Origin: Gaiellasilicea sp963829845
GTDB lineage: Bacteria; Actinomycetota; Thermoleophilia; Gaiellales; Gaiellaceae
NCBI GenBank assembly: GCA_963829845.1
Contig: CAWHKD010000020.1
Location: 48,762-112,761, forward strand
Reading direction: 5' to 3'
Length of the DNA: 64,000 nucleotides
The notes under the pieces were generated by a model, which saw only the letters and a list, made by a program, of their open reading frames with translations, did no database searches and had not been told where the DNA came from. How positions within the stretch are numbered: position 1 is the stretch's first letter; every line of letters begins with the position of its first letter. Of the stretch, positions 8,578 to 18,170 are shown one piece after another. The translations under genes were made by a program, and so were the position numbers.

Positions 8578-10200
8578 GTGGTTCGCGGCCTCACGAACGG
8601 GAGTGTTGCTTCCGTCGCCCGAACGGTAGCGATGTCGGCGGTCTTCCTTTGGTCAGTGATCGCCGTGGGCATCGCCTTGCGAGTGACGCAGTATCTCGCA
8701 GACCGCTCGCTCTGGGGAGACGAAGGCGCGCTCGCGCTCAACCTGATCCAAAAGCCTGTGGGCGACCTGCTCAAACCACTGGATTACCTTCAAGGCGCCC
8801 CGACGGGCTTCCTGCTTGCCGAGAAAGCGATCGTCGAGGTGCTCGGCGACGACGAGCTGGCGCTTCGACTCTTCCCACTCGCCTGCGGGATTCTCTCGCT
8901 CTTCCTCTTCGCCGCGGTCGCGCGACGTGTTCTCGAACCGATCGGCGCCGCCTGTGCGCTCGTGCTGTTCGCGACCGCGGAGTTCCCGGTCTACTACTCG
9001 TCGGAGGTGAAGCAGTACTCCGTCGATGTTGCCGCAACGCTCGTGCTTTTCTACGGTGCCCTCGCGATCGACTGGAGAACAGCACGAGCGTGGCAAGTCG
9101 GACTTGCAGGTGTGGCGGCGGGCGTGGTCGTGTGGTTCTCACACGCCGCGCTCATCGTCTTGCCCGCGCTCGCGCTCGCGCTGCTCGTTTCATATGCCCT
9201 CAGCCGTGACACCCGTGCTTTCAAAGCGGTCTTGGCCGCCTCGGCAGTTGGCGGAATTTCTGCGGCAGCGGCATATCTGGTGAACCACGACAACGCCCGC
9301 CGCGTCGCCGGCGAAGCGGTGTCGATCCAGTCCGGGTCCGCGATTGGGCTTGGCCGATTGGCCGATCCACTCCGCGATCTCTGGCATGCGTTTCCAGAAC
9401 CGGTCGGAATTGCGCGTACAGCTACCGGTCTCGCGCTCATTGCCTGTGTGCTCGGCGGAATTGCTCTCACACGTATCAACCTGCAGCGGGCCCTCATGGT
9501 CATGACGCCCATTGCCGCGACCCTTGCGGCCTCGACCCTCGATCTGTACCCCTTCTACAGCCGATTCATCCTGTTCCTGGTGCCGTTTTTCCTACTCCTC
9601 GTCGGCGCGGGACTCGAGGTGCTCATGCGTCCACAATCGCGCACGGCGCCGTTCGGCGTGCTCGCAGTGCTTCTCGTTCTGTCCTACCCCATCGCACGAG
9701 CCGCGACGAACCTCGTCAACCCTCCCGGACATGAGGAATTGAAGGCCGTGCTGGGTGGGGTACAGGCGCGCTGGCAGCCGGGAGACGCCCTCTATGTCTG
9801 GTACCAGAGCCAATACCCTTTCCGCTACTACGCCGAGTGCTCGGACTGCGACGTACTGGACGAGCACGGGCCCGCTGAAGTCGTGGCGGCGGAGGACGAC
9901 CTCGAAGACCCCAACGCGCTTGCGTCACATCCTCCGCGTCTGTTCGTCGGTGGCCCCGATCGCACGCTTCAGGGTACTGCGAGCGACCTCGCACGACTCC
10001 GAGGCGGCGGACGTACGTGGCTCCTGTTCTCCTCGACCTGGAACGATGAGTTCGTTCGGTACACGCTCGACTGCGCCGGGACGCGACTCGAGGAGTTCCG
10101 GGCAGTTCGCGCGGTTGCCTACCTCTACGATTTCAGCCTTGCTCCCTCGGCCAGTTCGGCCTGTACGACTGAAGCTGCTGCGACGACACCAAAGGGTTGA
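8578..10200 (+). CDS. Polytopic GT-C (GT39/ArnT-like) membrane glycosyltransferase
   Basis: The 540-residue integral membrane protein has about ten hydrophobic segments and a soluble C-terminal domain from about residue 390. The first loop after TM1 has RSLWGDEG (43-50). The acidic pair after TM1 is the usual catalytic signature of the GT39/ArnT/PMT-like GT-C fold, which uses polyprenyl-phosphate sugars on the outer membrane face. VYYSSEVKQYSVD and SRFILFLVPFFLLL fit the same superfamily. I infer transfer of a sugar to a glycan or surface protein. The GTG start gives a short cytoplasmic tail; the ATG at 8632 is an alternative. The frame is intact. Confidence 0.78.
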   Translation: MVRGLTNGSVASVARTVAMSAVFLWSVIAVGIALRVTQYLADRSLWGDEGALALNLIQKPVGDLLKPLDYLQGAPTGFLLAEKAIVEVLGDDELALRLFPLACGILSLFLFAAVARRVLEPIGAACALVLFATAEFPVYYSSEVKQYSVDVAATLVLFYGALAIDWRTARAWQVGLAGVAAGVVVWFSHAALIVLPALALALLVSYALSRDTRAFKAVLAASAVGGISAAAAYLVNHDNARRVAGEAVSIQSGSAIGLGRLADPLRDLWHAFPEPVGIARTATGLALIACVLGGIALTRINLQRALMVMTPIAATLAASTLDLYPFYSRFILFLVPFFLLLVGAGLEVLMRPQSRTAPFGVLAVLLVLSYPIARAATNLVNPPGHEELKAVLGGVQARWQPGDALYVWYQSQYPFRYYAECSDCDVLDEHGPAEVVAAEDDLEDPNALASHPPRLFVGGPDRTLQGTASDLARLRGGGRTWLLFSSTWNDEFVRYTLDCAGTRLEEFRAVRAVAYLYDFSLAPSASSACTTEAAATTPKG

Positions 10201-10387
10201 CGCAGAGGCGTGGTCGCTCCCCGGCGCGGGGGGTGTCGGATGATGCCCGACCCTGACGCGGCGCACGGACGCCTGCACAGTGGCGCGGCGAGGCCACAGC
10301 CGGGCGAACTGCAGCACGCCGTCTGATCCGCTCGCTAGGGTGCCCGCCAGCCCACGACCAGCATCTGAGTCCCCCCTCCGAGGGACA

Positions 10388-10450
10388 CGAGGCTAAAGCG
10401 CCCCACGGCTTCTGCCGATGGGGCGCGGGTACGGAAGCCGCCGTTCCTCG
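10388..10450 (+). promoter_or_regulatory. Structured 5' leader of the FN3/beta-helix gene
   Basis: A long hairpin (GCGCCCCA and CGGC pairing back over a TTCT loop with one bulged A, 10398-10426) is enclosed by a possible outer helix, CGAGG (10388-10392) with CCTCG (10446-10450). A small ACGG/CCGT hairpin lies between. The Shine-Dalgarno AAAGGA follows at once. It could be a cis-regulatory RNA. I could not match it to a riboswitch class I know. Confidence 0.4.
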
Positions 10451-10462
10451 CCAAAGGATCGC

Positions 10463-13400
10463 TTGACCCGCCGCCGCCTGACACACATTGCCGTTGCCTG
10501 CTTGCTCGGAACGTTCGCCACGAGCGCGATGGCGGCCGGGAGCGCAACGCACTGGAAGACGGCACCTCGGCCACTCGCGGCGAAGACCATCCTACAGAGC
10601 GTCGACAAGCAGGCGCCGAGGGTTCCGTCCTCCTTGAGCGTCGCGGCCGTGTCGACGACGAGCATCTCGGTGACTTGGGGTGCGTCGCGCGACAACGTCG
10701 GCGTCGCCGGATACGGCGTCTACCTGAACGGCACACGCCTCGCGAGCACGACCGCCAGGTCGTACACGTTCTCCGCCCTGACCTGCGGCACGACATACAA
10801 GGTCGGGGTCGACGCCTTCGACGCAGCCCGGCACCGATCGGGCATCGCGTCCGTCCTCGCCGCCACGGCGCCCTGCGTCGACACGACCGCGCCGACCGCG
10901 CCCGGGAGCCTGCACCAGTCCGGCTGGAGCCAGACCGGGCTCGCGGTCGAGTGGAGCGAGTCGTCCGACAACGTCGGTGTGGCCGGCTACAGCATCTACC
11001 GCGACGGCGTCCCGATCGCGGCCACGCAACAGCCCACCGCCTGGGTGGGAGGCCTCGTCTGCGGCGCCGCCCATACGATCTCCGTCGAAGCGTACGACGC
11101 GGCCGGTAACCATTCTCCCCGGGCGAGCGCGGTCGGGACCACCACAGCCTGCGCCGACACGAGCCCACCAGCGGCGCCGCGCAACCTGAGCGTGTCTGGC
11201 TCGACGGAGTCGTCGATCTCCGTCGCCTGGCAGCCCGCGGTGGACGACCGCGGCGTGGCCGAGTACCGGCTGTCGGTGAACGACGTCGACATCCGGACGA
11301 CGACGGCTACCGCCGCGCGTTCACCGGGCTCGCGTGCGGCCGCTCCTACATCGTCAAGGTCGTCGCGGCCGACGCTGCCGGGAACGTCTCGCCGAGTGCG
11401 ATCGTGATCGCGCCCACAGCCGTCTGCCCCACGAGCGCCGGCAGTGCGGACACACAGGCGCCTACCACGCCGTCTTCGCTTGTTCGCCGCGACGGGACGG
11501 CGACGAGCATCACCCTCTCCTGGAAGGCCTCGACCGACAACGTCGGCGTCGCCGGGTATGGGATCTACCGAGGCACGACGAAGGTCGGCGACTCGAACGT
11601 GAACGCCTACGGGGTTGAGGGACTTGCGTGCGCAACCTCGTACACGCTCTCCGTCGACGCTGTCGACGCCGCAGGAAACCGGTCGGCCCGGGCGACGGTC
11701 GTGGCGTCGACGGATCCCTGCCAGGACACCCAGGCACCCACGGCTCCCGCGGGCATCGCGGCGCAGACGAGGACCGAGACGAGCATCACGATCTCGTGGC
11801 AGGCATCGACGGACGCCGGCGGCGTCGCCGGATACCGGGTCTACCGCGACGGAGCCCTGCTCGGATCGACGGGCTCGACCTCGTACACAGCGACAGGACT
11901 CCGCTGCGGGAAGAGCTACACGTTCAGCGTCGAGGCATACGACGCGAGCGGCAACCACAGCTCTCGTCCCGCGACGATCGTCTCGACCGCGGCGTGCTCG
12001 GACTCGACGCCGCCGAGCGCTCCGAGCTCCTTCGTGAAGACGAGCGCGACAACGACGAGCATCGCGGTGAGCTGGAGCCCGGCCTCGGACAACGTCGCCG
12101 TCGCCGGCTACTCGCTGTTCGTGGCAGGGTCGGCAATCGGCACGACCGGACAGACCTCGTACACCTTCTCCGGGCTCACGTGCGGGACGAGCTACGCGCT
12201 CGGCATCGAGGCGTACGACGCGGCAGGAAATCGCTCACCCAGGATTACGCTCCAGGCTGATGCGGCCGCCTGCGCGTCCAGCCCGCCGAGCGCGCCGCCT
12301 TCTCCGCCGCCGTCGGAGGTTCTCGCGAACGTGTTCGCCGTGCCGCCGACGTCGACGGACGGCAGCACGAACTGTGTGCGCTCGGCCACGCCGAAGACGT
12401 ACGAGCAGGCGCTCGCGGCGAGCCCGAAAAACGTCTGCGCCTACGTCGCGGGCGTGAAGACGTCCTGGGACATGGCCTGCAACGCGGCGACCGCAGGCGA
12501 CCTCGTCGGGGTCAGGCCGGGCGTCTACGAGACGGTCGGCGACGGCGGCTACCTGCTCGGCAGCAACGAGATCGGGCAGGACTGCTCCGACGGTCTCGGC
12601 GCCGACGTGAACCCGAACGCGAAGGAGCAGGCCGTCTCGACCGGCACGACCGCCGCCTGGGTCAAGTTCGTCCCGGCCGTCCCCTGCAACGGCGTCCCCA
12701 ACATCAGCTTCAAGTACATGCCTGGCGTCCTCTCGATGGCGAACGGCAACTGGCACCTGATCGTCGAGGGCGACTGCTTCAACTTCAACCGGACGATCTA
12801 CATTCACGACCGCAACGACAACTTTGGCCCGAGCGGTCGGCCGAGCAACCTGATCATCCGGGGCGAGTCGCAGACGAGGCTCCAGCAGTGGTACGGCATC
12901 GAGGTTCGCGGCGGCCGCAACATGCTCTTCGAGAACATCGACCAGGGGCCGAACGTGCAGTGCGCCGCGAACGACGCGAACGCGACGCCGGTCTACTTCC
13001 GCTGCCTCCCGTCCGAGCTCGGCGGTGCGTTCTTCGAGGCGCCGTACGCAACCTCAGGGACGAACGCGCCAGGCTGCAACCCCAATGAGACCGATCTCTG
13101 CGCTGGCTTCTACCCTCGCGGCGGCGGAGAGCAGGTCGAGCCATATATCCACGGCGGCGCCTACGGCACCTACAGCAACATTCGGTTGCAGACCTACCAC
13201 CTGCACGACGGGCAGGCGAAGGGCACCGGCGCGACAGTCCACCCGGGCTGCTTCATGTTCGACGGCAACAAGGGCAACGGCGACCTGCCGCCGCACAACA
13301 TGGTCTTCGACGGCGTCCGCTGCGAACGTCAGGTGATCGGCGTCCAGCACCAGGACGGCGGCGTAACCGTCCAGAACAGCGTCTTCGCCTGCCCTGTCGT

Positions 13401-13938
13401 CGACCTGCCGCAGACAACCCCGCAGCGAGGACGCTGGGACCAATGCGCCGCGCAGCCGAGCGTCGGAGTCTCCCTTCGAGGCGACCAGCCGCAGACGATC
13501 ATGAAGAACGTCCTCTACCGCAACAACGTCTTCCTTCCAAACCCGAACGTCTTCAACCCGACCGTCAACAACGCCGGTCTCCTGCTCCAGCTCGGCGGCG
13601 CGTTCGGGACAGGCTTCGAGAATGTCGACATCGTCGGCAACATCTTCTACGGGGCGAACCTTCAGGGCTGCGAGTTCGCCGGAGTCACCTGCGCGGACAA
13701 CGCTTTCCTCAATGCACCATCTGTCGGCGCTCGCCCGATCACGCTGACCTGCAACCCGTTCGTCGACGCCGAGCAGGGCACCCCCGACGACCTCTGGCGG
13801 GAGAAGACGCAGGTCGACCCGCGCCTGAGCGCAGCCTGCAACGTGCCGACCGTCAGCCTCGTGGGCGACCTGAACCTCGACCACGACGGCGACGGCGACC
13901 CGCGGACGAACCCGACTCATGTCGGGGCGGATCACTGA
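10463..13938 (+). CDS. Secreted six-module fibronectin III protein with C-terminal beta-helix (frameshifted)
   Basis: The start is probably the TTG at 10463, eight bases after AAAGGA, giving signal peptide LTRRRLTHIAVACLLGTFA. Six FN3 modules follow, each about 95 residues with ISVTW/ITISW, DNVGVAGY and a cysteine pair (L.CG..Y and a final C). The third module changes frame near 11315 and continues as FTGLACGRSYIVKV. A Pro-rich linker (SPPSAPPSPPPSE) leads to a right-handed parallel beta-helix-like region of about 500 residues (RNMLFENIDQGP, HNMVFDGVRCERQ, VTVQNSVF). The end, DGDGDPRTNPTHVGADH, resembles the tail of two other loci here. It is probably an extracellular glycan-binding or glycan-cleaving protein; no catalytic residues were identified. 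Confidence 0.85.
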
Positions 13939-14010
13939 TGCGGGGCGTCCTCCTCGACCCTGTCACCGGCCGCCCTGAAGGCGTCGATCCGGAGCAGCCG
14001 TTTACCCAGG

Positions 14011-14298
14011 TCACTCTTCGCGTCCCGGCGGGACGGATGGAAGCGATGCGGGAAGCGAACCCCGGCCACGATGGGTTCGCCGCCGCAACGCGACAGCGGT
14101 GTCCGTCTCCAAGGCGACGTTGACGCCCTTCACCTTCGAGAGCGGCCGTGCGATATCTGTTTCCAGGGCGATGCCGAACACGCCCGGCCGAGTGATCGGC
14201 TGCGCCGCGTCCGTCTCCTCGGCGAGACCGAGCGCCCGGGTCTTCACTCTGCCGAGCGTGAGTGCGCTGTCAGCTTCGGTTGCGGCAGCGAGGCTCGA
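14011..14298 (-). pseudogene. Open frame with four E-T-D-x-A repeats (gene remnant)
   Basis: Read on the minus strand from just after a TAG near 14300, the frame shows four units of 18-20 residues, each centred on E-[AT]-D-[TSAI]-A: ATEADSALTLGRVK, LAEETDAAQPITRPG, IALETDIARPLSKVK and VALETDTAVALRRR. The units are diverged, so this is a protein repeat and not a recent DNA duplication. I recall similar A-x-E-T-D-T-A repeats in phage-like and metagenomic proteins but cannot verify that here. There is no clean start, and the frame loses the pattern after the fourth unit. I treat it as a fragment of a larger gene. Confidence 0.45.
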
Positions 14299-14437
14299 CT
14301 ACCACGTGACGGGCGGGAACGTAGCCGGGCTCGACCACGCCGTTACGCCGACGAGCTCGGATTACGCGTTCACCTACGACTACGACAACGGGTCGCGCAC
14401 GCCGGGGTCGCGTGATGTCGGCGCGGACGAAAGGTAA
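14288..14437 (+). pseudogene. C-terminal remnant of a beta-helix protein
   Basis: The frame ending in TAA at 14437 reads LDYHVTGGNVAGLDHAV, then TPTSSDYAFTYDYDNG and TPGSRDVGADER. This is the usual last 50 residues of a secreted beta-helix (choice-of-anchor Q-like) protein, with the D-x-D-G, R-x-P-G-S and D-x-G-A-D-E pattern. Nothing upstream in the frame fits the rest of such a protein. It is a truncated relic, related to the tails of the proteins ending at 13938 and 28923. Confidence 0.55.
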
Positions 14438-14555
14438 CTAGATGGCCCCGGAATGTTCGCACCGCTACGACGGGGTCCAGTAGCGCCGCGAACTTGCGTT
14501 CGCGCGTCGCCCGGCCGCGACCTCGTCCATGGCTCCGCTAGGCTCGAGACAGAGG

Positions 14556-15170
14556 ATGAGCGAGTGCTACCCGAAAGGTCCAATCCGCGTGCTCTACAGC
14601 TTCCCGCACAAGATCGGCGCGGATCGAATCTGCATGATTGCGTGGCATCAGGTCGAAGGAGTCGCCGCTGCCGCTGCATATGTGCTCGTCTACACGGGCG
14701 TCGTCCGCAGGCCGCTTGATGATTCCGTTCGTGTGCGAACGACCCTTGCACGAGGCCGATTTCGCGTGCCTATCGAGTCTGGGCCATCGGCGAAGCTTCC
14801 GGCTCCATGACAGAGTCGTCGCTCGCGCTTCCCAAGCTCACCGGTGATGTCGATGTTGTCCACGTCTGGCCCCGCGGCGCTCTCCAGACGCTCCGAACCG
14901 CTGCCCGCCTCGGCATCCGACTGTCCTCGAGCGTCCGAACGCGCGCACACGGTTCGCGTACGAGGCCCTCGCCGCCGAATGTGAGCGGCACCGGACCCTG
15001 CTACCACACTACGAACACGCCTACAACGCGGAGATCCTCCGCCACGAGGAGTAGGAGGAATACGAACTCGCGACTATCTCCTCTTCCCGTCCGACTTCGT
15101 CGTGAAGACGTTCCGCGACGCGGGCTTTCCGCAAGAGAAGCTCCTATGCCATACGCTCGAGCGACGTACC
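14556..15170 (+). pseudogene. Decayed GT4 glycosyltransferase
   Basis: Starting at ATG 14556, the N-terminus of a GT4 enzyme is readable: IRVLYSFPHKIGADRICM, WHQVEGVAAAAAYVLV. It continues after a frame change near 14764 (YRVWAIGEASGSM, VDVVHVWPRGALQTL), after another near 14916 where ATCCG should be ATCCCG (PTVLERPNARTRFAYE), past an in-frame TAG near 15050, and once more as DYLLFPSDFVVKTFRDAG. It then stops making sense near 15170; the C-terminal nucleotide-sugar half is absent. The stop codon plus the truncation indicate a real pseudogene. A TAGGCT hexamer at 14539 may be its old promoter. 15171-15342 holds nothing recognisable. Confidence 0.7.
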
Positions 15171-15342
15171 GAAGCGCTTTCGCGCTTGGCATTCTGTTGC
15201 GCGCGGTCGCACCTGGCCACGCGCGGCACGAACAGCGGCGAGCGGCCCGCGCGGCGTTGCGGGTCCTCGCGGGTCTCTGCGCACCGCGCTTCGGCGCCCC
15301 GCCGGCTCAGGCACTCGTACCGTTGGACGCGGCCGAGCTGAA

Positions 15343-16275
15343 ATGACCAACGAACCCGAGCTCTCGGTGCTCATCGTCAACTGGAATACGCGTGAGCTGA
15401 CACTCGCGTGTCTCGACGCATTGCCCCGCGGAGTCGGTAACGAGATCAGCTACGAGGTGATCGTCGTCGACAACGGCTCCACCGACGGCTCAGCGGAGGC
15501 GCTCGCAGAACGCGATGACCTAGTCCTGATCAGAAACGACGACAACCTCGGCTTCGCGGCGGCGGTCAATCAGGCGTACCGCCGCTCGACCGGGGAACTC
15601 GTCCTGCTCCTCAACTCCGATGTCGAGGTCATCGAAGGGGCAGTGACCACGCTCGTCCGGTTTCTCCAAAAGACGGCGGGCGCGGCGGGCGCGGCGCCAC
15701 TCTACGTCAACCCCGACGGCACGCCTCAGCCGTTTCACTTTCGGTTTCCGAGCTTCGCAACGACACTTGCGAATGCCAGTTCGCTCGTCCGCCGCACTCT
15801 CCCCGGAAGCAAACGCCGTCTGCGTGAGTACATGATGCTCGACGACGACTTCTCGAAACCGCGTCACGTTCCGCAGCCGTCAGCAAGCTGTCTCCTTCTG
15901 CGCCGATCGTGCTTGCCGCCTGCGCGAGTCTTCGACGAGAGATACCCCATTTTCTTCAACGACGTCCAGCTTGCCCGCTCGCTCGCGGCTCAGGGTCACG
16001 CGCTCTGGGTCACCCCCGACGCAGTCGTGGCGCATGAAGCGCACTCCTCGACCAGTCGGCTCGGAGGAGCGCTGCGGCGGCAGTACCTCGGCTCTCTGAT
16101 CTGCATGCTCGAGGAGACGGAGCCGCCGCTGAAAGTCAAACTCTTCAAACTCGTCATCTTGCTCCAAAACCTCACGCTTCTGACCCTCCATCGGTCACGC
16201 GCGCTCAGCAGGAGCGAGATGCGAGGCGCACTCGCTGGAGACCCCGGTCCGCTTCCGACGCGGCCGTCGTCGTGA
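15343..16275 (+). CDS. GT2 family glycosyltransferase
   Basis: A cytoplasmic or membrane-associated inverting glycosyltransferase of the rhamnosyltransferase-like GT2 group. The 310 residues hold the GT-A core: LSVLIVNWNTRELTLACLDAL, VIVVDNGSTDGSAEAL, NDDNLGFAAAVNQAY, and LLNSDVEV in place of the usual DxD. The acceptor-side segment is FDERYPIFFNDVQLARSL. The frame is intact. It overlaps the flippase gene downstream by four bases (GTGA), so the two are translationally coupled and probably work on the same repeat unit. Confidence 0.9.
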   Translation: MTNEPELSVLIVNWNTRELTLACLDALPRGVGNEISYEVIVVDNGSTDGSAEALAERDDLVLIRNDDNLGFAAAVNQAYRRSTGELVLLLNSDVEVIEGAVTTLVRFLQKTAGAAGAAPLYVNPDGTPQPFHFRFPSFATTLANASSLVRRTLPGSKRRLREYMMLDDDFSKPRHVPQPSASCLLLRRSCLPPARVFDERYPIFFNDVQLARSLAAQGHALWVTPDAVVAHEAHSSTSRLGGALRRQYLGSLICMLEETEPPLKVKLFKLVILLQNLTLLTLHRSRALSRSEMRGALAGDPGPLPTRPSS

Positions 16276-17693
16276 ACCTGGCGCAAAAGGTTGCCTTCAA
16301 CACCGGGATCCAGCTCGTTGGTCAGGTCATCGTGCTCGCGATCGGTCTGCTCACGCTGCGGCTCACCGCCACGTACCTGGGCGTCGAGACCTTCGGGCAG
16401 CTGTCGATCGTCCTCTCGCTGACGGGGCTCGTCGCGATCATCGCGGATCTAGGCGTCACGACAACACTCGCGCGCGAGCTCGCGAAATCGCCCGGCGAGG
16501 CCGATCGGCTCGGTGGAGATCTTCTGCGTTTCAGACTCGTCTCGTCGCTCGGGAGCGTGCTGCTGCTCCTGGTCGCGATTCCATTCTTGCCGTATACGCA
16601 AGAGACGAAAGTTGCACTACTGATCTCACTCCCGGCGATGGTCTTCACCGTCCTTGGCGGTTTTCCCAGCGCGTTCTTCCAGACGCACCTCCGCCAAGAG
16701 CTCAGCGCTGCCGTGAACGTCCTGACCCGGTCTCTCGGTCTCATGGCGATTCTCGTAGTGAGGCTGTTCGACCTCGGTCTGTATGGGCTCGTGGGCCTCC
16801 TCGTCGCGGTGAATGGGATCGGCTGTCTCGTCGCGTTCGCGTTCTCACGAAGCTTTTGGCGAATCAATGTGAGCTTCAACTGGAGTCGCGCGAAGCCTCT
16901 CATTCGCGACTCCATTCTCATCGGTCTCGTGAGCGTGATCGGTCTGCTTCACCTCCGCGGTGATGCGATCATGCTGTCGCTGCTGAAACCCGCCGACGAC
17001 GTCGGGATCTACGCGATCGCTTTTCGGTTTATCGATCAGGCATTCCTACTTGCCGGGCTTTTCGTCGCGACGGTGTTTCCGATCATCACGCGGGCTGTCC
17101 ATCACAATGCGGGAAAGGCGCAGCGCGCGATCAATAACACTTTCCAAGCTCTGGTACTCGGCGCAGTAGCGGTGACGATCATGATCTACGTCCTCGCAGG
17201 CCCGCTTGTGAGGCTTGTCGCCGGCCCGGAGTTCGGAGCGTCGGAAACGCCGTTGAGAATCCTCGCCTTCGCGCTCCTCTTCATGTTCGTCGCACCGGTC
17301 TTCTATAACGTCCTGATCGCGATCAACAAGCAGAAGCATCTGATCGTGGTCGGCGCCGCGAGCGTTGCGCTCAATGTCGGCCTCAATCTGATTCTGATCC
17401 CCCGCTACAGCTACAACGGTGCCGCGAGCGCGACTGTCGCCTCGGAGGCCTTCGTCTTGGTCGGGCTCTACTTCGTCGCTCGACGACATTACGAGTTTCA
17501 GCTAGAGAAGACGTTTCTGCTCCGCGCCCTGGGAGCGACGGCCGCAGCAGCGGGAGTCGTGGCGCTGTTGCGCCGCGAGTCGCCGTGGCTTGCGGTTGTT
17601 CTGGGCGAGCTCACGTTCTGTGCGGCCGCCTATGCGTTCAAAGCCGTGACACGAGCCGATGTGAGAATGGTCCTCGAGCGCCGCGCTGTCTGA
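16272..17693 (+). CDS. Wzx-type polysaccharide flippase
   Basis: The 473-residue protein has about 12-14 hydrophobic segments and an N-terminus typical of the oligosaccharide flippase (MOP/PST) family: KVAFNTGIQLVGQVIVLAIG, then TYLGVETFGQLSIVLSLTG. IAINKQKHLIVVGAASVALN and LIPRYSYNGAASATVASE are characteristic of the second half. It should move undecaprenyl-linked repeat units across the membrane. The frame is intact and the GTG start lies inside the stop of the GT2 gene. A second, frameshifted flippase lies at 38.0-39.3 kb, so two export routes or an old duplication are possible. Confidence 0.9.
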   Translation: MNLAQKVAFNTGIQLVGQVIVLAIGLLTLRLTATYLGVETFGQLSIVLSLTGLVAIIADLGVTTTLARELAKSPGEADRLGGDLLRFRLVSSLGSVLLLLVAIPFLPYTQETKVALLISLPAMVFTVLGGFPSAFFQTHLRQELSAAVNVLTRSLGLMAILVVRLFDLGLYGLVGLLVAVNGIGCLVAFAFSRSFWRINVSFNWSRAKPLIRDSILIGLVSVIGLLHLRGDAIMLSLLKPADDVGIYAIAFRFIDQAFLLAGLFVATVFPIITRAVHHNAGKAQRAINNTFQALVLGAVAVTIMIYVLAGPLVRLVAGPEFGASETPLRILAFALLFMFVAPVFYNVLIAINKQKHLIVVGAASVALNVGLNLILIPRYSYNGAASATVASEAFVLVGLYFVARRHYEFQLEKTFLLRALGATAAAAGVVALLRRESPWLAVVLGELTFCAAAYAFKAVTRADVRMVLERRAV

Positions 17694-18170
17694 CCTCGAC
17701 GAGAGACCCGTTGGTGCGGACGGAGGACCCCTAGCCCGTCAGCCAGGCCGGCCTGACGGCTTGAACAGGCTCGAGCTCTGGCCGTCGAAGACATCGCGAT
17801 TCGAAGTTATGGTGAGCGCGGTCGGGCCGATAACGCCTGACGAGGCGGCGCGCCGCCGTTGCCGGAGCGGCAGCGGATGCGGCCTAGCCCGGAGGCGCGC
17901 GGTATGGGTGGCGCATCGTGCGTTGCCGGAGCGTGCGGCCTGCGCAGGGGGCCGACGAGACGGTGCGGTGCGCGAGGTGCGGGAGCTAATCGGGGCGGCG
18001 GAGGCGTTCGACTTGGGGCACGTCGACGGAAGCCGGAACCTCTACGCGGGAGCCGAACATCGAAAGTGCGTAGGGCGACGCGGGCCGGCGCGACCCCGAT
18101 CCTGGCTGGCAGCGCCGGTTCGGTGAGGAGCCTGGGCGGCGGTGGTCGCGGGCGTGGTGAGCGCGCGGCT
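17694..18170. other. Intergenic stretch with one hairpin, no gene seen
   Basis: About 480 bases separate the flippase stop from the convergent methyltransferase. CCGTCAG (17736-17742) pairs with CTGACGG (17753-17759), probably marking the transcript end, but no T-run follows. The overlapping open frames are rich in Arg, Gly and Ala and show no family resemblance. Confidence 0.4.

Noticed and set aside
10388..10450. c-di-GMP (GEMM) riboswitch in the FN3 leader
   Set aside because: The conserved GCAAA and GGGUUACCG-type elements are missing; only generic helices remain.
13938..14123. Short plus-strand frame starting MRGVLLDPVTGRPEG
   Set aside because: It has a plausible opening but no ribosome binding site, no family resemblance, and its end overlaps the minus-strand repeat remnant; left unannotated.
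17694..18170. Plus-strand open frames of up to several hundred codons
   Set aside because: They run antisense to the methyltransferase, with no motifs and no start signal.
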